From: Candidatus Pantoea soli
Lineage (GTDB): Bacteria > Pseudomonadota > Gammaproteobacteria > Enterobacterales > Enterobacteriaceae
DNA length: 64,000 nucleotides
Direction: 5' to 3'
Assembly: GCF_007833795.1 (NCBI RefSeq)
Contig: NZ_CP032702.1
Coordinates: forward strand, 620,001 to 684,000
A model generated the notes under the pieces. That model did no database searches. It was not told where the DNA came from and saw only the letters and a list, made by a program, of their open reading frames with translations. The translations under genes were made by a program, and so were the position numbers. Within the stretch, counting starts at the first letter, position 1, and each line of letters opens with the position of its first letter. Positions 43,936 through 54,495 of the stretch are shown here, piece after piece.

Positions 43936-44709
43936 TTATTGCTCGCGGCGTTTAAACACCAGCTCCGTGTCCGTGCTTTCTGCCGCATCAAAGACATAGC
44001 CATCCACATCAAACTGCTTCAGCTGCTCCGGCTGCGTCAGGCGCTGCTGAATGATATAGCGGCTCATCAGACCGCGCGCTTTCTTGGCATAGAAGCTGAT
44101 AACCTTAAATTTCCCGTTTTTCTCATCAAGGAAGACCGGTTTGATCAGCTGGCCGTTCAGCTGCTTCGGCTTGATCGCTTTGAAATATTCGTCGGAGGCG
44201 AGATTAATCAGCACGTCATCGCCCTGTTCGGCCAGCGCGGCGTTCAGGGCGGTGGTGAGCTGGTCGCCCCAGAAGCTGTAAAGGTCTTTCCCGGCCGGGT
44301 TGGCCAGCCTGATGCCCATCTCCAGACGATACGGCTGCATTAAATCGAGCGGGCGCAGCACGCCATACAGGCCGGAGAGCATACGCAGGTGCTGCTGCGC
44401 AAACGTAAAGTCCGCTTCGCTGAAGGTCTCTGCCTGCAGGCCGGTATACACATCGCCTTTAAAGGCCAGAATCGCCTGGCGCGCATTATCAGGGGTAAAA
44501 GGTGGCTGCCACTGGTTGAAGCGTTCGGCATTGAGATGCGCCAGCTTGTCACTGATGCTCATCAGCGAGGCAATCTGCGCCGGTGAAAGATCGCGCGCAA
44601 CCTCGATAAGCTGTTGTGATTTTTCTAACAGCGCAGGCTGGGTAAAACGTTGGGTTGCCAGCGGACTTTCATAGTCCAGCGTCTTTGCTGGCGAGATAAC
44701 CATCAGCAT
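43936..44709 (-). CDS. yaaA: peroxide stress protein YaaA
   Basis: A 257-residue DUF328 protein ([16 protein letters not shown]..., [47 protein letters not shown]) closely like E. coli YaaA, which lowers free iron and protects DNA and proteins during peroxide stress. Convergent with thrC; yaaX and yaaJ, which flank it in E. coli, are absent. Confidence 0.96.
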   Translation of the reverse strand: MLMVISPAKTLDYESPLATQRFTQPALLEKSQQLIEVARDLSPAQIASLMSISDKLAHLNAERFNQWQPPFTPDNARQAILAFKGDVYTGLQAETFSEADFTFAQQHLRMLSGLYGVLRPLDLMQPYRLEMGIRLANPAGKDLYSFWGDQLTTALNAALAEQGDDVLINLASDEYFKAIKPKQLNGQLIKPVFLDEKNGKFKVISFYAKKARGLMSRYIIQQRLTQPEQLKQFDVDGYVFDAAESTDTELVFKRREQ

Positions 44710-44923
44710 CGTGTATGACCTCGTTGACCCGCTGGTTTATCAGGGGATTAAACGGAAAAAGATGGCGCCGAGTGTAGCAAAAAAGCTGCACGGATCGGCA
44801 AATCGCTCTCATCAGCTGGCGCTATCGTAAAGGGCACACCGTGATATTGCGCCACTTCGCTTGCGTGATATTATCGCCACAGCCTTTTACACCCTGACAG
44901 TCAACCTAAGAGAAAAGAGAACC

Positions 44924-45877
44924 ATGACGGACAAACTTACTTCCTTGCGTCAGCTGACTACCGTGGTTGCCGATACCGGCGATATCGCGGCGATGAAACT
45001 TTATCAGCCGCAGGATGCCACGACGAACCCTTCTTTGATCCTCAACGCCGCTCAAATCCCTGAATACCGCAAACTGATTGACGAAGCCATTACCTGGGCA
45101 CGTCAGCAGAGCAGCAACAAAGAAGAGCAGCTGGCGCTGGTTTCTGACAAGCTGGCCGTCAACATTGGTCTGGAAATTCTCAAACTGATCCCTGGCCGCA
45201 TCTCCACCGAAGTGGATGCGCGTCTCTCCTATGACACCGAAGCCAGCATCGCGAAAGCGCGTAGCCTGATCAAACTCTACAATGATGCCGGTATCAGCAA
45301 CGATCGTATCCTGATCAAACTGGCATCCACCTGGCAGGGGATTCGTGCGGCGGAGCAGCTGGAAAAAGAGGGGATCAACTGTAACCTGACGCTGCTGTTC
45401 TCCTTCGCTCAGGCGCGTGCCTGCGCCGAAGCGGGCGTGTTCCTGATTTCGCCGTTTGTCGGCCGTATTCTCGACTGGTACAAGCAGAACACCGATAAGA
45501 AAGAGTATGCAGCGCATGAAGATCCGGGCGTGGTTTCCGTCTCTGAGATCTACAACTACTACAAGCAGCACGGTTATGAGACCGTGGTCATGGGCGCCAG
45601 CTTCCGTAACGTGGGCGAAATCATTGAGCTGGCCGGCTGCGACCGTCTGACCATCTCCCCGGCGCTGCTGAAAGAGCTGGCAGAAAGCGAAGGCAGCGTG
45701 GAGCGCAAGCTGAGCTACAGCGGTGAAGTGAAAGCGCGTCCGGCAAAAATGACCGAAGCGGAATTCCTGTGGCAGCACAACCAGGATCCGATGGCGGTCA
45801 CCAAGCTGGCAGAAGGTATCCGCAACTTTGCGGTTGACCAGGGCAAGCTTGAGAAAATGATCGCCGAACTGCTGTAA
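44924..45877 (+). CDS. talB: transaldolase B
   Basis: A 317-residue enzyme, identical in length to E. coli TalB, of the non-oxidative pentose phosphate pathway. The Schiff-base lysine is Lys132 in [22 protein letters not shown] and [16 protein letters not shown] are family motifs. Start at ATG 44924 with an AAGAGA ribosome site; the longer upstream frame is not supported. Confidence 0.98.
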   Translation: MTDKLTSLRQLTTVVADTGDIAAMKLYQPQDATTNPSLILNAAQIPEYRKLIDEAITWARQQSSNKEEQLALVSDKLAVNIGLEILKLIPGRISTEVDARLSYDTEASIAKARSLIKLYNDAGISNDRILIKLASTWQGIRAAEQLEKEGINCNLTLLFSFAQARACAEAGVFLISPFVGRILDWYKQNTDKKEYAAHEDPGVVSVSEIYNYYKQHGYETVVMGASFRNVGEIIELAGCDRLTISPALLKELAESEGSVERKLSYSGEVKARPAKMTEAEFLWQHNQDPMAVTKLAEGIRNFAVDQGKLEKMIAELL

Positions 45878-45999
45878 GGTGATACGCCGTGGCGACCGCT
45901 GGTGGCCACGGTTTTCGCTTTTTCCCCGCGCGTTGTATTATCCTTCTCTGCATGCTCTCTTCATCTCACCGCCCTGCGGTTAACCACAGCGATAATTCT

Positions 46000-46587
46000 A
46001 TGGATACAGTACGTATTGGCTTAATTTCCGTTTCCGATCGCGCCGCTAACGGCATTTATCAGGATCAGGGCATTCCGGCCCTTGAGCGCTGGCTGGCCTC
46101 GGCCCTTGCCACGCCGTTTGAAATTGAAACCCGGCTGGTGCCGGATGAGCAGCCGATGATCGAACAGGCCATTTGCGAACTGGTGGACGAACGGTTCTGC
46201 CACCTGGTGCTGACCACCGGCGGCACCGGCCCGGCGCGGCGCGACGTTACCCCGGACGCCACCTTAGCGGTCGCCGACCGTGAAATGCCGGGGTTTGGTG
46301 AACAGATGCGCCAGATCAGCCTGCAGTTTGTGCCGACGGCAATTCTGTCGCGTCAGGTTGGCGTGATTCGCAAACAGTCGCTGATCCTCAATCTGCCGGG
46401 CCAGCCGAAATCGATTCAGGAGACGCTGGAAGGGCTGAAAACCGAAGACGGCACGGTGCGCGTACCGGGTATCTTTGCCGCTGTACCGTATTGTTTACAA
46501 TTACTCGACGGCCCCTACGTGGAAACGCATCGTGAAGTGGTAGCAGCATTTCGCCCGAAAAGCGCACGCCGGGAAACAAATGACTGA
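46000..46587 (+). CDS. mog: molybdopterin adenylyltransferase
   Basis: A 195-residue MogA/MoaB-fold protein (IGLISVSDRAANGIY, LVLTTGGTGPARRDVTPDA, LNLPGQPKSIQETL) that adenylates molybdopterin before molybdate insertion. Same length as E. coli Mog and same position after talB. Start at ATG 46000; a longer frame upstream into the talB spacer is unsupported. Confidence 0.96.
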   Translation: MDTVRIGLISVSDRAANGIYQDQGIPALERWLASALATPFEIETRLVPDEQPMIEQAICELVDERFCHLVLTTGGTGPARRDVTPDATLAVADREMPGFGEQMRQISLQFVPTAILSRQVGVIRKQSLILNLPGQPKSIQETLEGLKTEDGTVRVPGIFAAVPYCLQLLDGPYVETHREVVAAFRPKSARRETND

Positions 46588-46623
46588 AAATCGCCCTTTT
46601 CAGGCATAAAATCCAGCCTGACT

Positions 46624-46694
46624 GGTGTGGTGAAAGTTTGACGGTATAGTAACTCCAGCTTTACAACAACAATACCGACTCTGGAAACCACACC
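46624..46694. repeat. spaced inverted repeat flanking the transporter promoter
   Basis: GGTGTGGT (46624-46631) and ACCACACC (46687-46694) are perfect 8-bp inverted repeats 55 bp apart, bracketing a TTGACG element (46638) and the leader of the MFS gene whose ATG is at 46698. May be operator half-sites or chance. Confidence 0.3.
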
Positions 46695-46697
46695 GTT

Positions 46698-48008
46698 ATG
46701 GACACCGTGACAACACGACACCTCAACCGACAGGATTACAAGACTCTGTCGCTGGCGGCCCTGGGCGGGGCGCTGGAATTCTACGATTTCATCATCTTTG
46801 TGTTCTTTGCCGCAGTGATTGGCGAACTGTTCTTTCCGGCGGACATGCCGGAATGGCTGCGCCAGGTGCAGACCTTCGCGATCTTTGCTGCCGGCTATCT
46901 GGCCCGTCCGCTGGGCGGCATTATCATGGCGCACTTTGGCGATAAAGCAGGGCGCAAAAAGATGTTCAGCCTGAGTATCCTGCTGATGGCGCTGCCTACG
47001 CTGGCCATGGGCGCACTGCCAGACTATGACAGCATTGGCCTTGCTGCACCGCTACTGATGCTGCTGATGCGTATGCTGCAGGGCGCGGCAATCGGGGGGG
47101 AAGTGCCTGGCGCGTGGGTCTTCGTGGCTGAACATGTGCCGGAAAAGCGCACGGGTTTCGCCTGCGGTACGCTGACCGCCGGGCTCACCGCCGGCATTTT
47201 GCTCGGTTCGCTGGTGGCAACGGTGCTGAATACCACGCTCTCGCCGGAAGCGATCCGCGCCTATGGCTGGCGCATTCCATTCTTTCTTGGCGGCCTGTTT
47301 GGCCTGCTGGCGATGTATCTGCGCCGCTGGCTGCATGAAACACCGGTGTTTCGCCAGATGCAGCAGCGCAAAGCGCTGTCCGGGGCACTGCCGCTGCATA
47401 CCATTTTCGCCCGTCATAAACGCAGTATCGTGCTTTCCATGCTGCTGACGTGGCTGCTTTCTGCCTGCATTGTGGTAGTGATTCTGATGGCCCCCACGCT
47501 GATGCAGAAACAGCACGGTATTCCGGCTGCGCTCAGCCTGCAGGCCAATAGCGTGGCCACCGTGATGCTGCTGGCAGGCTGCATTATTGCGGGGTGGATC
47601 GTTGACCGTGCTGGCGCCGCGCGCACGCTGATGGCCGGTTGCCTGCTGCTGGCGCTGTGCAGCTGGAACTTCTTTCATCAGCTCGACGGCAGTCCCGCGC
47701 TGCTGTTTATCTGGTATGGCCTGGCCGGCCTGAGCGTCGGCGTCGTGGGCGTCGTGCCGCTGGTGATGGTCCGCGCCTTCCCGGCGGCAGTACGCTTTAC
47801 CGGCCTCTCTTTTTCCTACAACGTGGCCTACGCCATTTTTGGCGGACTGACGCCAGTCTGCGTCACGCTCATGCTGCGTTACACCCCGATGGCCGCCGCC
47901 TGGTATGTGGTGGCGCTGGCGCTGGCGGGAATGCTGGCTGGCGTGTGGCTGTGGCGTGACAGCCGTCAGGCCAGTGCCCGGCTGGATGTCTCGCTGCACT
48001 CTTCCTGA
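46698..48008 (+). CDS. MFS transporter, metabolite:H+ symporter (MHS) family
   Basis: A 436-residue membrane protein with twelve hydrophobic segments and MHS family motifs: GGALEFYDFIIFVFFA at the N-terminus, HFGDKAGRKKMF between TM2 and TM3, and RMLQGAAIGGEVPGAWVF. MHS proteins (ProP, KgtP, ShiA types) import organic acids or osmolytes with protons. The substrate cannot be told. In E. coli satP and yaa genes lie between mog and dnaK instead. Confidence 0.9.
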   Translation: MDTVTTRHLNRQDYKTLSLAALGGALEFYDFIIFVFFAAVIGELFFPADMPEWLRQVQTFAIFAAGYLARPLGGIIMAHFGDKAGRKKMFSLSILLMALPTLAMGALPDYDSIGLAAPLLMLLMRMLQGAAIGGEVPGAWVFVAEHVPEKRTGFACGTLTAGLTAGILLGSLVATVLNTTLSPEAIRAYGWRIPFFLGGLFGLLAMYLRRWLHETPVFRQMQQRKALSGALPLHTIFARHKRSIVLSMLLTWLLSACIVVVILMAPTLMQKQHGIPAALSLQANSVATVMLLAGCIIAGWIVDRAGAARTLMAGCLLLALCSWNFFHQLDGSPALLFIWYGLAGLSVGVVGVVPLVMVRAFPAAVRFTGLSFSYNVAYAIFGGLTPVCVTLMLRYTPMAAAWYVVALALAGMLAGVWLWRDSRQASARLDVSLHSS

Positions 48009-48300
48009 TGCTATGCGGGGCCATGCGGTCCCGCCTTTTTCCCCGGCCAGTTACCCGCCTGCGGCCTGATATCCAGCCTGGCAGTGCCATCAGATCGGGT
48101 AGTTAATCGCGGCGGATGAACAATTCAAAAATTTTTTTAGTTTTAACCCTTGATGCGCTTCGAAGCGGCCCCATTTAGTTGTCATCGAGCGTTGTGAGGC
48201 AGCAAAAAAAAGCCTGCTTCAGCAGTTGAAAGTGGTCAGAGAGACCGCACATCTGCTTCACAACCCAAACTAACTAAGAATTTAAGTGGGAGACGTTTAG
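48009..48300. other. dnaK promoter and leader region
   Basis: About 290 bp without a gene. It contains the sigma-32 promoter at 48149-48177 and a leader of ~115 nt ending in GGGAGACG before the dnaK ATG. Confidence 0.6.
48149..48177 (+). promoter_or_regulatory. sigma-32 heat-shock promoter of dnaKJ
   Basis: CTTGATG (48149-48155), 13-bp spacer, CCCCATTTA (48169-48177): matches the RpoH consensus CTTGAAA / CCCCATNT and the arrangement of the E. coli dnaK P1 promoter, whose -10 is also CCCCATTTAG. Confidence 0.88.
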
Positions 48301-50211
48301 ATGGGTAAGATTATTGGTATTGACCTGGGTACAACCAACTCATGTGTGGCGATTATGGACGGTGGTAAAGCACGTGTGCTTGAAAACGCCGAAGGCGATC
48401 GCACCACGCCGTCAATCATTGCATATACCGGGGATGGCGAAACACTGGTCGGTCAACCGGCTAAACGTCAGGCGGTAACAAACCCGCAGAATACCCTGTT
48501 TGCTATCAAACGCCTGATTGGTCGTCGTTTCCAGGACGAAGAAGTACAGCGCGATATCAAAATCATGCCGTACAAAATCATCGGTTCTGATAACGGTGAC
48601 GCGTGGCTGGATGTGAAAGGCCAGAAAATGGCACCGCCGCAGATTTCTGCAGAAGTGCTGAAAAAGATGAAGAAAACCGCGGAAGATTTCCTCGGTGAGC
48701 CAGTGACTGAAGCGGTCATCACGGTTCCGGCTTACTTTAACGATGCGCAGCGTCAGGCAACCAAAGATGCCGGCCGTATCGCGGGTCTGGACGTGAAACG
48801 CATCATCAACGAACCCACGGCAGCGGCGCTGGCGTACGGCCTGGATAAAGGCCAGGGTAACCGCACCATCGCGGTTTATGACCTGGGCGGCGGTACCTTT
48901 GATATCTCCATCATTGAAATTGATGATGTTGACGGCGAAAAAACCTTCGAAGTACTGGCAACCAACGGTGATACCCACCTGGGTGGTGAAGACTTCGACA
49001 GCCGTCTGATTAACTATCTGGTTGCAGAGTTCAAGAAAGATCAGGGCATCGATCTGCACAACGATCCGCTGGCAATGCAGCGCCTGAAAGAAGCCGCAGA
49101 GAAAGCGAAAATCGAACTCTCTTCTGCGCAGCAGACCGACGTAAACCTGCCTTACATCACGGCAGACGCGACCGGTCCTAAGCACCTGAACATCAAAGTG
49201 ACCCGCGCAAAACTGGAGTCACTGGTAGAAGATCTGGTTACCCGTTCAATTGAGCCGCTGAAAGTGGCGCTGCAGGATGCCGGACTGTCTGTCTCTGACA
49301 TCAATGATGTCATCCTGGTGGGTGGTCAGACGCGTATGCCAATGGTTCAGGCGAAAGTGTCTGAGTTCTTCGGCAAAGAGCCGCGCAAAGACGTTAACCC
49401 GGATGAAGCCGTTGCTGTAGGCGCTGCGGTTCAGGGTGGTGTACTGGCCGGTGACGTGAAAGACGTTCTGCTGCTGGACGTGACCCCGCTGTCTCTGGGT
49501 ATCGAAACCATGGGCGGCGTAATGACTGCGCTGATCAACAAGAACACCACGATTCCGACCAAGCACAGCCAGGTGTTCTCAACGGCGGAAGATAACCAGT
49601 CAGCTGTGACCATTCACGTGCTGCAGGGTGAGCGTAAGCGCTCCAGCGATAACAAATCTCTGGGCCAGTTCAACCTTGATGGTATTCAGCCGGCGCCACG
49701 CGGTATGCCACAGATCGAAGTTACCTTCGACATCGATGCTGACGGTATTCTGCACGTGTCTGCGAAAGACAAGAACAGCGGCAAAGAGCAGAAAATCACC
49801 ATCAAAGCCTCTTCCGGTCTGAACGAGGAAGAGATCGAAAAAATGGTTCGTGACGCGGAAGCTAACGCCGAGTCTGACCGTAAATTCGAAGAGCTGGTGC
49901 AGACGCGCAACCAGGGCGACCAGATTGCGCACAGCACCCGCAAGCAGCTGGATGAAGCGGGTGACAAACTGTCAGCGGAAGACAAAGCACCTATCGAATC
50001 TGCGCTGACCGAGCTGAACACCGCGCTGAAAGGCGAAGATAAAGCGGAAATCGAAGCCAAAATGCAGGCGCTGATGGAAGTGTCCAGCAAGCTGATGGAA
50101 CTGGCGCAGCAGCAGGCACAGGCGGGCGCCGCCGATGCAGGTGATGCGTCAGCGAAGAAAGATGACGACGTTGTCGACGCTGAATTCGAAGAAGTGAAAG
50201 ACAAAAAATAA
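48301..50211 (+). CDS. dnaK: molecular chaperone DnaK (Hsp70)
   Basis: A 636-residue Hsp70: ATPase domain ([40 protein letters not shown]), the linker [19 protein letters not shown], substrate-binding domain and C-terminal lid ending in the EEVKDKK-type tail ([11 protein letters not shown]). Folds and disaggregates proteins with DnaJ and GrpE, and controls sigma-32 turnover. Heat-shock promoter upstream. Confidence 0.99.
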   Translation: MGKIIGIDLGTTNSCVAIMDGGKARVLENAEGDRTTPSIIAYTGDGETLVGQPAKRQAVTNPQNTLFAIKRLIGRRFQDEEVQRDIKIMPYKIIGSDNGDAWLDVKGQKMAPPQISAEVLKKMKKTAEDFLGEPVTEAVITVPAYFNDAQRQATKDAGRIAGLDVKRIINEPTAAALAYGLDKGQGNRTIAVYDLGGGTFDISIIEIDDVDGEKTFEVLATNGDTHLGGEDFDSRLINYLVAEFKKDQGIDLHNDPLAMQRLKEAAEKAKIELSSAQQTDVNLPYITADATGPKHLNIKVTRAKLESLVEDLVTRSIEPLKVALQDAGLSVSDINDVILVGGQTRMPMVQAKVSEFFGKEPRKDVNPDEAVAVGAAVQGGVLAGDVKDVLLLDVTPLSLGIETMGGVMTALINKNTTIPTKHSQVFSTAEDNQSAVTIHVLQGERKRSSDNKSLGQFNLDGIQPAPRGMPQIEVTFDIDADGILHVSAKDKNSGKEQKITIKASSGLNEEEIEKMVRDAEANAESDRKFEELVQTRNQGDQIAHSTRKQLDEAGDKLSAEDKAPIESALTELNTALKGEDKAEIEAKMQALMEVSSKLMELAQQQAQAGAADAGDASAKKDDDVVDAEFEEVKDKK

Positions 50212-50230
50212 TTGCCCCTGACCGGGCGCG

Positions 50231-50291
50231 ACGGCTGGCCTGACAGCCGTTGAAACCAGCACGGGCGTCGGAGATCTCTCCACGCCCGTGC
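50231..50291 (+). promoter_or_regulatory. two intercistronic hairpins between dnaK and dnaJ
   Basis: ACGGCTG (50231-50237) pairs with CAGCCGT (50244-50250), and GCACGGGCGT (50259-50268) pairs perfectly with ACGCCCGTGC (50282-50291). No T-run follows. They probably protect dnaK mRNA and lower dnaJ output relative to dnaK; that effect is inference. Confidence 0.6.
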
Positions 50292-50315
50292 GATCATGTT
50301 AAGGGCAGAAGAAAT

Positions 50316-51455
50316 ATGGCTAAGAGTGATTTTTACGAGATCTTAGGCGTCTCAAAATCCGCCGACGAGCGCGAAATTAAGAAGGCATATAAGCGCCTGG
50401 CGATGAAGTATCACCCGGACCGCAACCCGGGCGATAAAGAAGCCGAAGCCAAATTTAAAGAGGTTAAGGAAGCCTACGAAATCCTGACCGATGCGCAGAA
50501 GCGTGCGGCCTATGACCAGTACGGTCATGCAGCCTTTGAACAGGGCGGCGGTGGCGGCGGCTTTGGTGGCGGCTTCGGCGGCGGCGGGGCTGACTTCAGC
50601 GATATCTTTGGCGACGTGTTCGGCGACATTTTTGGTGGAGGACGCCGTCAGCGCGCCTCACGCGGCGCCGATTTACGCTACAACATGGAACTGACGCTGG
50701 AAGAAGCGGTACGCGGCGTGACCAAAGAGATCCGCATTCCAACGCTGGAAGAGTGTGATGTCTGCCACGGCAGCGGTGCCAAAGCGGGAACCCAGCCGCA
50801 AACCTGTCCAACCTGTCACGGTGCTGGCCAGGTGCAGATGCGTCAGGGCTTTTTCACCGTTCAGCAGGCGTGTCCGACCTGTCATGGCCGCGGCTCGGTG
50901 ATTAAAGATCCGTGCAACGCCTGTCATGGTCATGGACGCGTGGAGCGCCAGAAAACGCTGTCGGTGAAAATCCCGGCGGGCGTGGATACCGGCGATCGCA
51001 TCCGTCTCAGCGGCGAAGGCGAAGCGGGCGAACACGGGGCACCTGCTGGCGATCTGTATGTTCAGGTTTCGGTGAAAAAACACCCTATCTTTGAACGTGA
51101 AGAGAATAACCTCTACTGTGAAGTGCCGATTAACTTCGCGATGGCGGCGCTGGGCGGTGAGATTGAAGTGCCGACGCTGGATGGTCGCGTGAAGCTGAAA
51201 GTCCCCGCAGAGACCCAGACCGGTAAGCTGTTCCGCATGCGCGGTAAAGGCGTGAAATCGGTCCGCGGTGGTGCGGTAGGGGATCTGCTGTGCCGGGTCG
51301 TGGTGGAGACGCCAGTGAGCCTGAGCGACAAACAGAAAGCGCTGCTGCGCGAGCTGGAAGAGAGCTTTGGCGGACCAACGGGTGAAAAGAACAGCCCGCG
51401 TTCCAAAAGCTTCTTTGACGGCGTGAAAAAGTTCTTTGATGACCTGACGCGCTGA
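50316..51455 (+). CDS. dnaJ: chaperone DnaJ (Hsp40)
   Basis: A 379-residue type I J-protein: J domain with His33-Pro34-Asp35 ([10 protein letters not shown]), Gly/Phe-rich linker ([12 protein letters not shown]), four CxxCxGxG zinc motifs ([32 protein letters not shown]) and C-terminal substrate domains. Stimulates DnaK ATPase. ATG at 50316 follows GGCAGAAG; a longer in-frame start upstream lies in the hairpin region and is rejected. Confidence 0.99.
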   Translation: MAKSDFYEILGVSKSADEREIKKAYKRLAMKYHPDRNPGDKEAEAKFKEVKEAYEILTDAQKRAAYDQYGHAAFEQGGGGGGFGGGFGGGGADFSDIFGDVFGDIFGGGRRQRASRGADLRYNMELTLEEAVRGVTKEIRIPTLEECDVCHGSGAKAGTQPQTCPTCHGAGQVQMRQGFFTVQQACPTCHGRGSVIKDPCNACHGHGRVERQKTLSVKIPAGVDTGDRIRLSGEGEAGEHGAPAGDLYVQVSVKKHPIFEREENNLYCEVPINFAMAALGGEIEVPTLDGRVKLKVPAETQTGKLFRMRGKGVKSVRGGAVGDLLCRVVVETPVSLSDKQKALLRELEESFGGPTGEKNSPRSKSFFDGVKKFFDDLTR

Positions 51456-51474
51456 TTCAGCCGGCTAAGGTAAC

Positions 51475-51508
51475 AAAAAGCGGAGAGGCGACTCTCCGCT
51501 TTTTTTTG
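51475..51508 (+). terminator. dnaKJ terminator
   Basis: AAAAAGCGGAGAG, loop GCGA, CTCTCCGCTTTTTTTT: a strong rho-independent terminator 20 bp after the dnaJ stop. Confidence 0.93.
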
Positions 51509-51657
51509 GCTATCGCGCCAGTTTATGTTCTTTGGTACCCGGCAAGCGGATTTCTGCCAGCCAGCGCACAGCGGCTGTAAACAAATGACAAGTTGCTTTT
51601 AACAAGGGATCACCACCGCTAAACTACCGGGCAAAATTGTCTCACTCAGGAGGAGTT

Positions 51658-52836
51658 GTGAACAAACCCCGTAGTCTCCGAAGCTTGCTGAAAAGCTTTA
51701 TCGAAAGCGACGCCAGCAATGGCATCGTGCTGATTCTCGCGGCCGTCGCGGCCATGATCCTTGCCAATAACGCCTCGACTGCGCAAGGCTATCAGGCTTT
51801 ACTCGCCGAACCGGTACAGATCCGTTTTGGTGCGCTGGATATCAGCAAAAATCTGCTGCTGTGGATTAACGATGCGCTGATGGCGCTGTTCTTTTTGCTG
51901 ATTGGCCTGGAGGTGAAGCGTGAGCTGATCACCGGGGAGCTTGCCAGCCGCGATCGCGCCATTTTTCCCGTCATTGCCGCGCTCGGCGGCATGGTGGCAC
52001 CAGCAATCATTTTTCTGCTGTTTAACCATGATAATGACATTGCCCGCAACGGCTGGGCGATTCCGACGGCGACTGATATCGCGTTCGCACTTGGCGTACT
52101 GGCACTGCTGGGCAGCCGCGTACCGGCCGCGCTGAAAGTTTTTCTGATGGCGCTGGCGATCATTGATGACCTCGGTGCCATCGTGATTATCGCGCTGTTC
52201 TATACCAGCGATCTTTCGGTGCTGTCGCTCAGCGTGGCCGCCGGCGCAATTGTCCTGCTGGCAATCCTTAATCGCTGTGGCGTGCGCAATATCGCTATCT
52301 ATATGCTGGTGGGGATCGTGCTGTGGACCGCGGTGCTGAAATCCGGTGTCCATGCCACGCTGGCGGGCGTGATTGTCGGATTCTTTGTCCCGCTGGAAGA
52401 GAAAGAGGGGCATTCGCCGGCGGAACATCTGGCGCACGGCCTGATGCCATGGGTGAACTGGCTGATTCTGCCGCTGTTCGCTTTCGCCAATGCCGGCATT
52501 TCACTCAGCGGCATTACTTTCGGCGATGTTCTCTCTCCCGAGCCGCTGGGCATCATTCTCGGCCTGTTAATCGGCAAACCGTTAGGGATTACCCTGTTCT
52601 GCTGGCTGGCGGTGAAACTGCGGCTGGCAGCGCTGCCGGGCGGGACAACGATACGCGATATCATGGCCATCGGCGTGCTGTGTGGCATCGGGTTCACCAT
52701 GTCGATCTTTATCAGCTCGCTGGCATTTGATGCCGCGCATGAGCAACTGGTGACCTTCTCGAAACTCGGGATACTCAGCGGATCGCTGCTGTCTGCGGTC
52801 ATCGGTTTTGTACTGCTGCGGATAAAGCTGCGCTGA
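51658..52836 (+). CDS. nhaA: Na+/H+ antiporter NhaA
   Basis: A 392-residue twelve-segment antiporter exporting Na+ (or Li+) for protons, important at high pH and salt. The ion-binding aspartate pair is in [31 protein letters not shown] and [15 protein letters not shown] are family motifs. Start chosen at GTG 51658 with AGGAGGAG five bases upstream. The regulator gene nhaR, next in E. coli, is absent. Confidence 0.96.
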   Translation: MNKPRSLRSLLKSFIESDASNGIVLILAAVAAMILANNASTAQGYQALLAEPVQIRFGALDISKNLLLWINDALMALFFLLIGLEVKRELITGELASRDRAIFPVIAALGGMVAPAIIFLLFNHDNDIARNGWAIPTATDIAFALGVLALLGSRVPAALKVFLMALAIIDDLGAIVIIALFYTSDLSVLSLSVAAGAIVLLAILNRCGVRNIAIYMLVGIVLWTAVLKSGVHATLAGVIVGFFVPLEEKEGHSPAEHLAHGLMPWVNWLILPLFAFANAGISLSGITFGDVLSPEPLGIILGLLIGKPLGITLFCWLAVKLRLAALPGGTTIRDIMAIGVLCGIGFTMSIFISSLAFDAAHEQLVTFSKLGILSGSLLSAVIGFVLLRIKLR

Positions 52837-52848
52837 ATAACACAGCAC

Positions 52849-52876
52849 AAAGGAGGCGCGAGCCTCCTTTATTTTT
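52849..52876 (+). terminator. nhaA terminator
   Basis: AAAGGAGGC, loop GCGA, GCCTCCTTT, then ATTTTT: rho-independent terminator 13 bp after the nhaA stop. Confidence 0.9.
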
Positions 52877-52893
52877 CCGGCGATCGGCAGGCG

Positions 52894-52920
52894 TAAAAAA
52901 ACCGGCTAAGCGCCGGTTCT
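52894..52920 (-). terminator. rpsT terminator
   Basis: Read leftwards, ACCGGC, loop, GCCGGT followed by a run of seven T (plus-strand A-run at 52895-52901): terminator for rpsT, about 30 bp after its stop and convergent with that of nhaA. Confidence 0.88.
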
Positions 52921-52948
52921 TTTAACAAAGCGATAAACAGACGGGCGA

Positions 52949-53212
52949 TTAAGCCAGTTTGTTGATCTGAGCAGTCAGGTTTGCTTTATGACGTGCAGCT
53001 TTGTTTTTGTGGATCAGACCTTTAGCAGCCTGACGGTCCACGATTGGTTGCATTTCGTTGAATGCGTTCTGCGCAGCAGCTTTGTCGCCGGTTGCGATAG
53101 CCGCGTATACTTTCTTGATGAAAGTACGCATCATAGAACGGTTGCTCGCGTTTTGCTTGCGACGTTTCTCAGATGTTACGGCGCGTTTCTTAGCTGATTT
53201 GATATTAGCCAA
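52949..53212 (-). CDS. rpsT: 30S ribosomal protein S20
   Basis: An 87-residue basic protein ([20 protein letters not shown]..., same length as E. coli S20), a primary binder of 16S rRNA. The start codon is TTG (complement of 53210-53212), as in E. coli, where the UUG start is part of S20 autoregulation; no in-frame ATG is near. Confidence 0.98.
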   Translation of the reverse strand: MANIKSAKKRAVTSEKRRKQNASNRSMMRTFIKKVYAAIATGDKAAAQNAFNEMQPIVDRQAAKGLIHKNKAARHKANLTAQINKLA

Positions 53213-53529
53213 GGTCCAACTCCCAAATGTGTTCTATATGGACAAATCAAAGGCCGAGGACTATGCCTTTTGCGCCTTCTTTTGTCAATGGATTTGTGCA
53301 ATAAAGCGTCGTTTTAACCACGACACCCGCTTACGTAATTGATGGCGCAAGATTCTACCAGCAACCCCGCGCTGAATACAGTATTTCGCGACAAAATTCT
53401 TCAGAATGTCCCTGAGCCGCCAGCGGCACGCCGATTCGCCGCACCAGAAGCAGGAAAGGCACGCAGACGGGTTAACCTTAACGCTATTCAAGGGTATAAT
53501 CCGCCGATTTCCACCGGTTTGAGTCAGCC
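53213..53529. other. rpsT / ribF divergent promoter region
   Basis: 317 bp. No gene is convincing: a 64-codon plus-strand frame (53339-53533) overlaps the ribF start and has no ribosome site. The region should carry rpsT promoters leftwards and ribF-ileS promoters rightwards, but I could not fix their elements by eye. Confidence 0.5.
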
Positions 53530-54468
53530 ATGAAGTTAATCCGCGGTATCTATAATCTGAAACAGCAGCATCGCGGCTGCGTCCTGACGATTGGTAATTT
53601 TGATGGCGTACATCGCGGCCACCAGGCGCTGATGGCGGAATTGATTGCCGAAGGACGCCAACGCAACCTGCCGGTGGTGGTGATGCTTTTTGAACCCCAG
53701 CCGCTGGAGCTGTTTGCCGGCGACAAAGCCCCGGCGCGCATTACGCGTCTGCGGGAAAAGCTGAAATACCTTGAGCAGGCCGGCGTCGATGCGGTTTTGT
53801 GCGTGCGCTTTGATCGCCGCTTTGCCGCCCATTCGGCGCAAAGCTTCATCAGTGAGCTGCTGGTGAACCGGCTCAACGTCAAATTCCTCGCGGTCGGTGA
53901 CGATTTCCGCTTTGGCGCTGGTCGCCAGGGGGATTTCCTGTTATTACAGAAGGCCGGTGCGGAGTATGGCTTTGAGGTCATCAGCACCCAGACCTATTGT
54001 GATGGCGGCGAACGTATCAGCAGCACCGCGGTACGTCAGGCGCTGGCGCAGGATGATTTTGCGCAGGCGCAGCGGCTGCTTGGCCATCCGTTCAGCATTT
54101 CAGGCCGCGTCGTGCACGGTGATGCACTGGGACGCACCATCGGTTTCCCTACCGCGAATCTTCCGCTACGCCGCACGGTGACGCCGGTTAAAGGCGTATT
54201 TGCGGTGGAAGTGCTTGGCCTGGGCGACAGTCCGGTGCCGGGGGTGGCAAACATTGGCACACGTCCAACGGTAAAAGGTCTGCGTCAGCAGCTTGAAGTT
54301 CACCTGCTTGATACACATATGAATCTCTATGGGCGCCATATTGACGTGGTGCTGAAACGGAAGATTCGCGACGAACAGCGTTTCACATCGCTGGACGCGC
54401 TGAAAGAACAAATTGCGAAAGATGTGGTGACGGCCCGCCAATTTTTTGGGCTACAAACACCGGTTTAA
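53530..54468 (+). CDS. ribF: bifunctional riboflavin kinase / FAD synthetase
   Basis: A 312-residue protein: N-terminal FMN adenylyltransferase (LTIGNFDGVHRGHQALM) and C-terminal riboflavin kinase (VVHGDALGRTIGFPTANL, GVANIGTRPTV). Makes FMN and FAD. First gene of ribF-ileS-lspA-fkpB-ispH, 27 bp before ileS. Confidence 0.97.
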   Translation: MKLIRGIYNLKQQHRGCVLTIGNFDGVHRGHQALMAELIAEGRQRNLPVVVMLFEPQPLELFAGDKAPARITRLREKLKYLEQAGVDAVLCVRFDRRFAAHSAQSFISELLVNRLNVKFLAVGDDFRFGAGRQGDFLLLQKAGAEYGFEVISTQTYCDGGERISSTAVRQALAQDDFAQAQRLLGHPFSISGRVVHGDALGRTIGFPTANLPLRRTVTPVKGVFAVEVLGLGDSPVPGVANIGTRPTVKGLRQQLEVHLLDTHMNLYGRHIDVVLKRKIRDEQRFTSLDALKEQIAKDVVTARQFFGLQTPV

Positions 54469-54495
54469 TGACCGAAATACGGAACCGAGAATCTG

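Noticed and set aside
53339..53533. 64-codon plus-strand frame before ribF
   Set aside because: No ribosome site, overlaps the ribF start and shows no similarity that I recognise; treated as promoter region.
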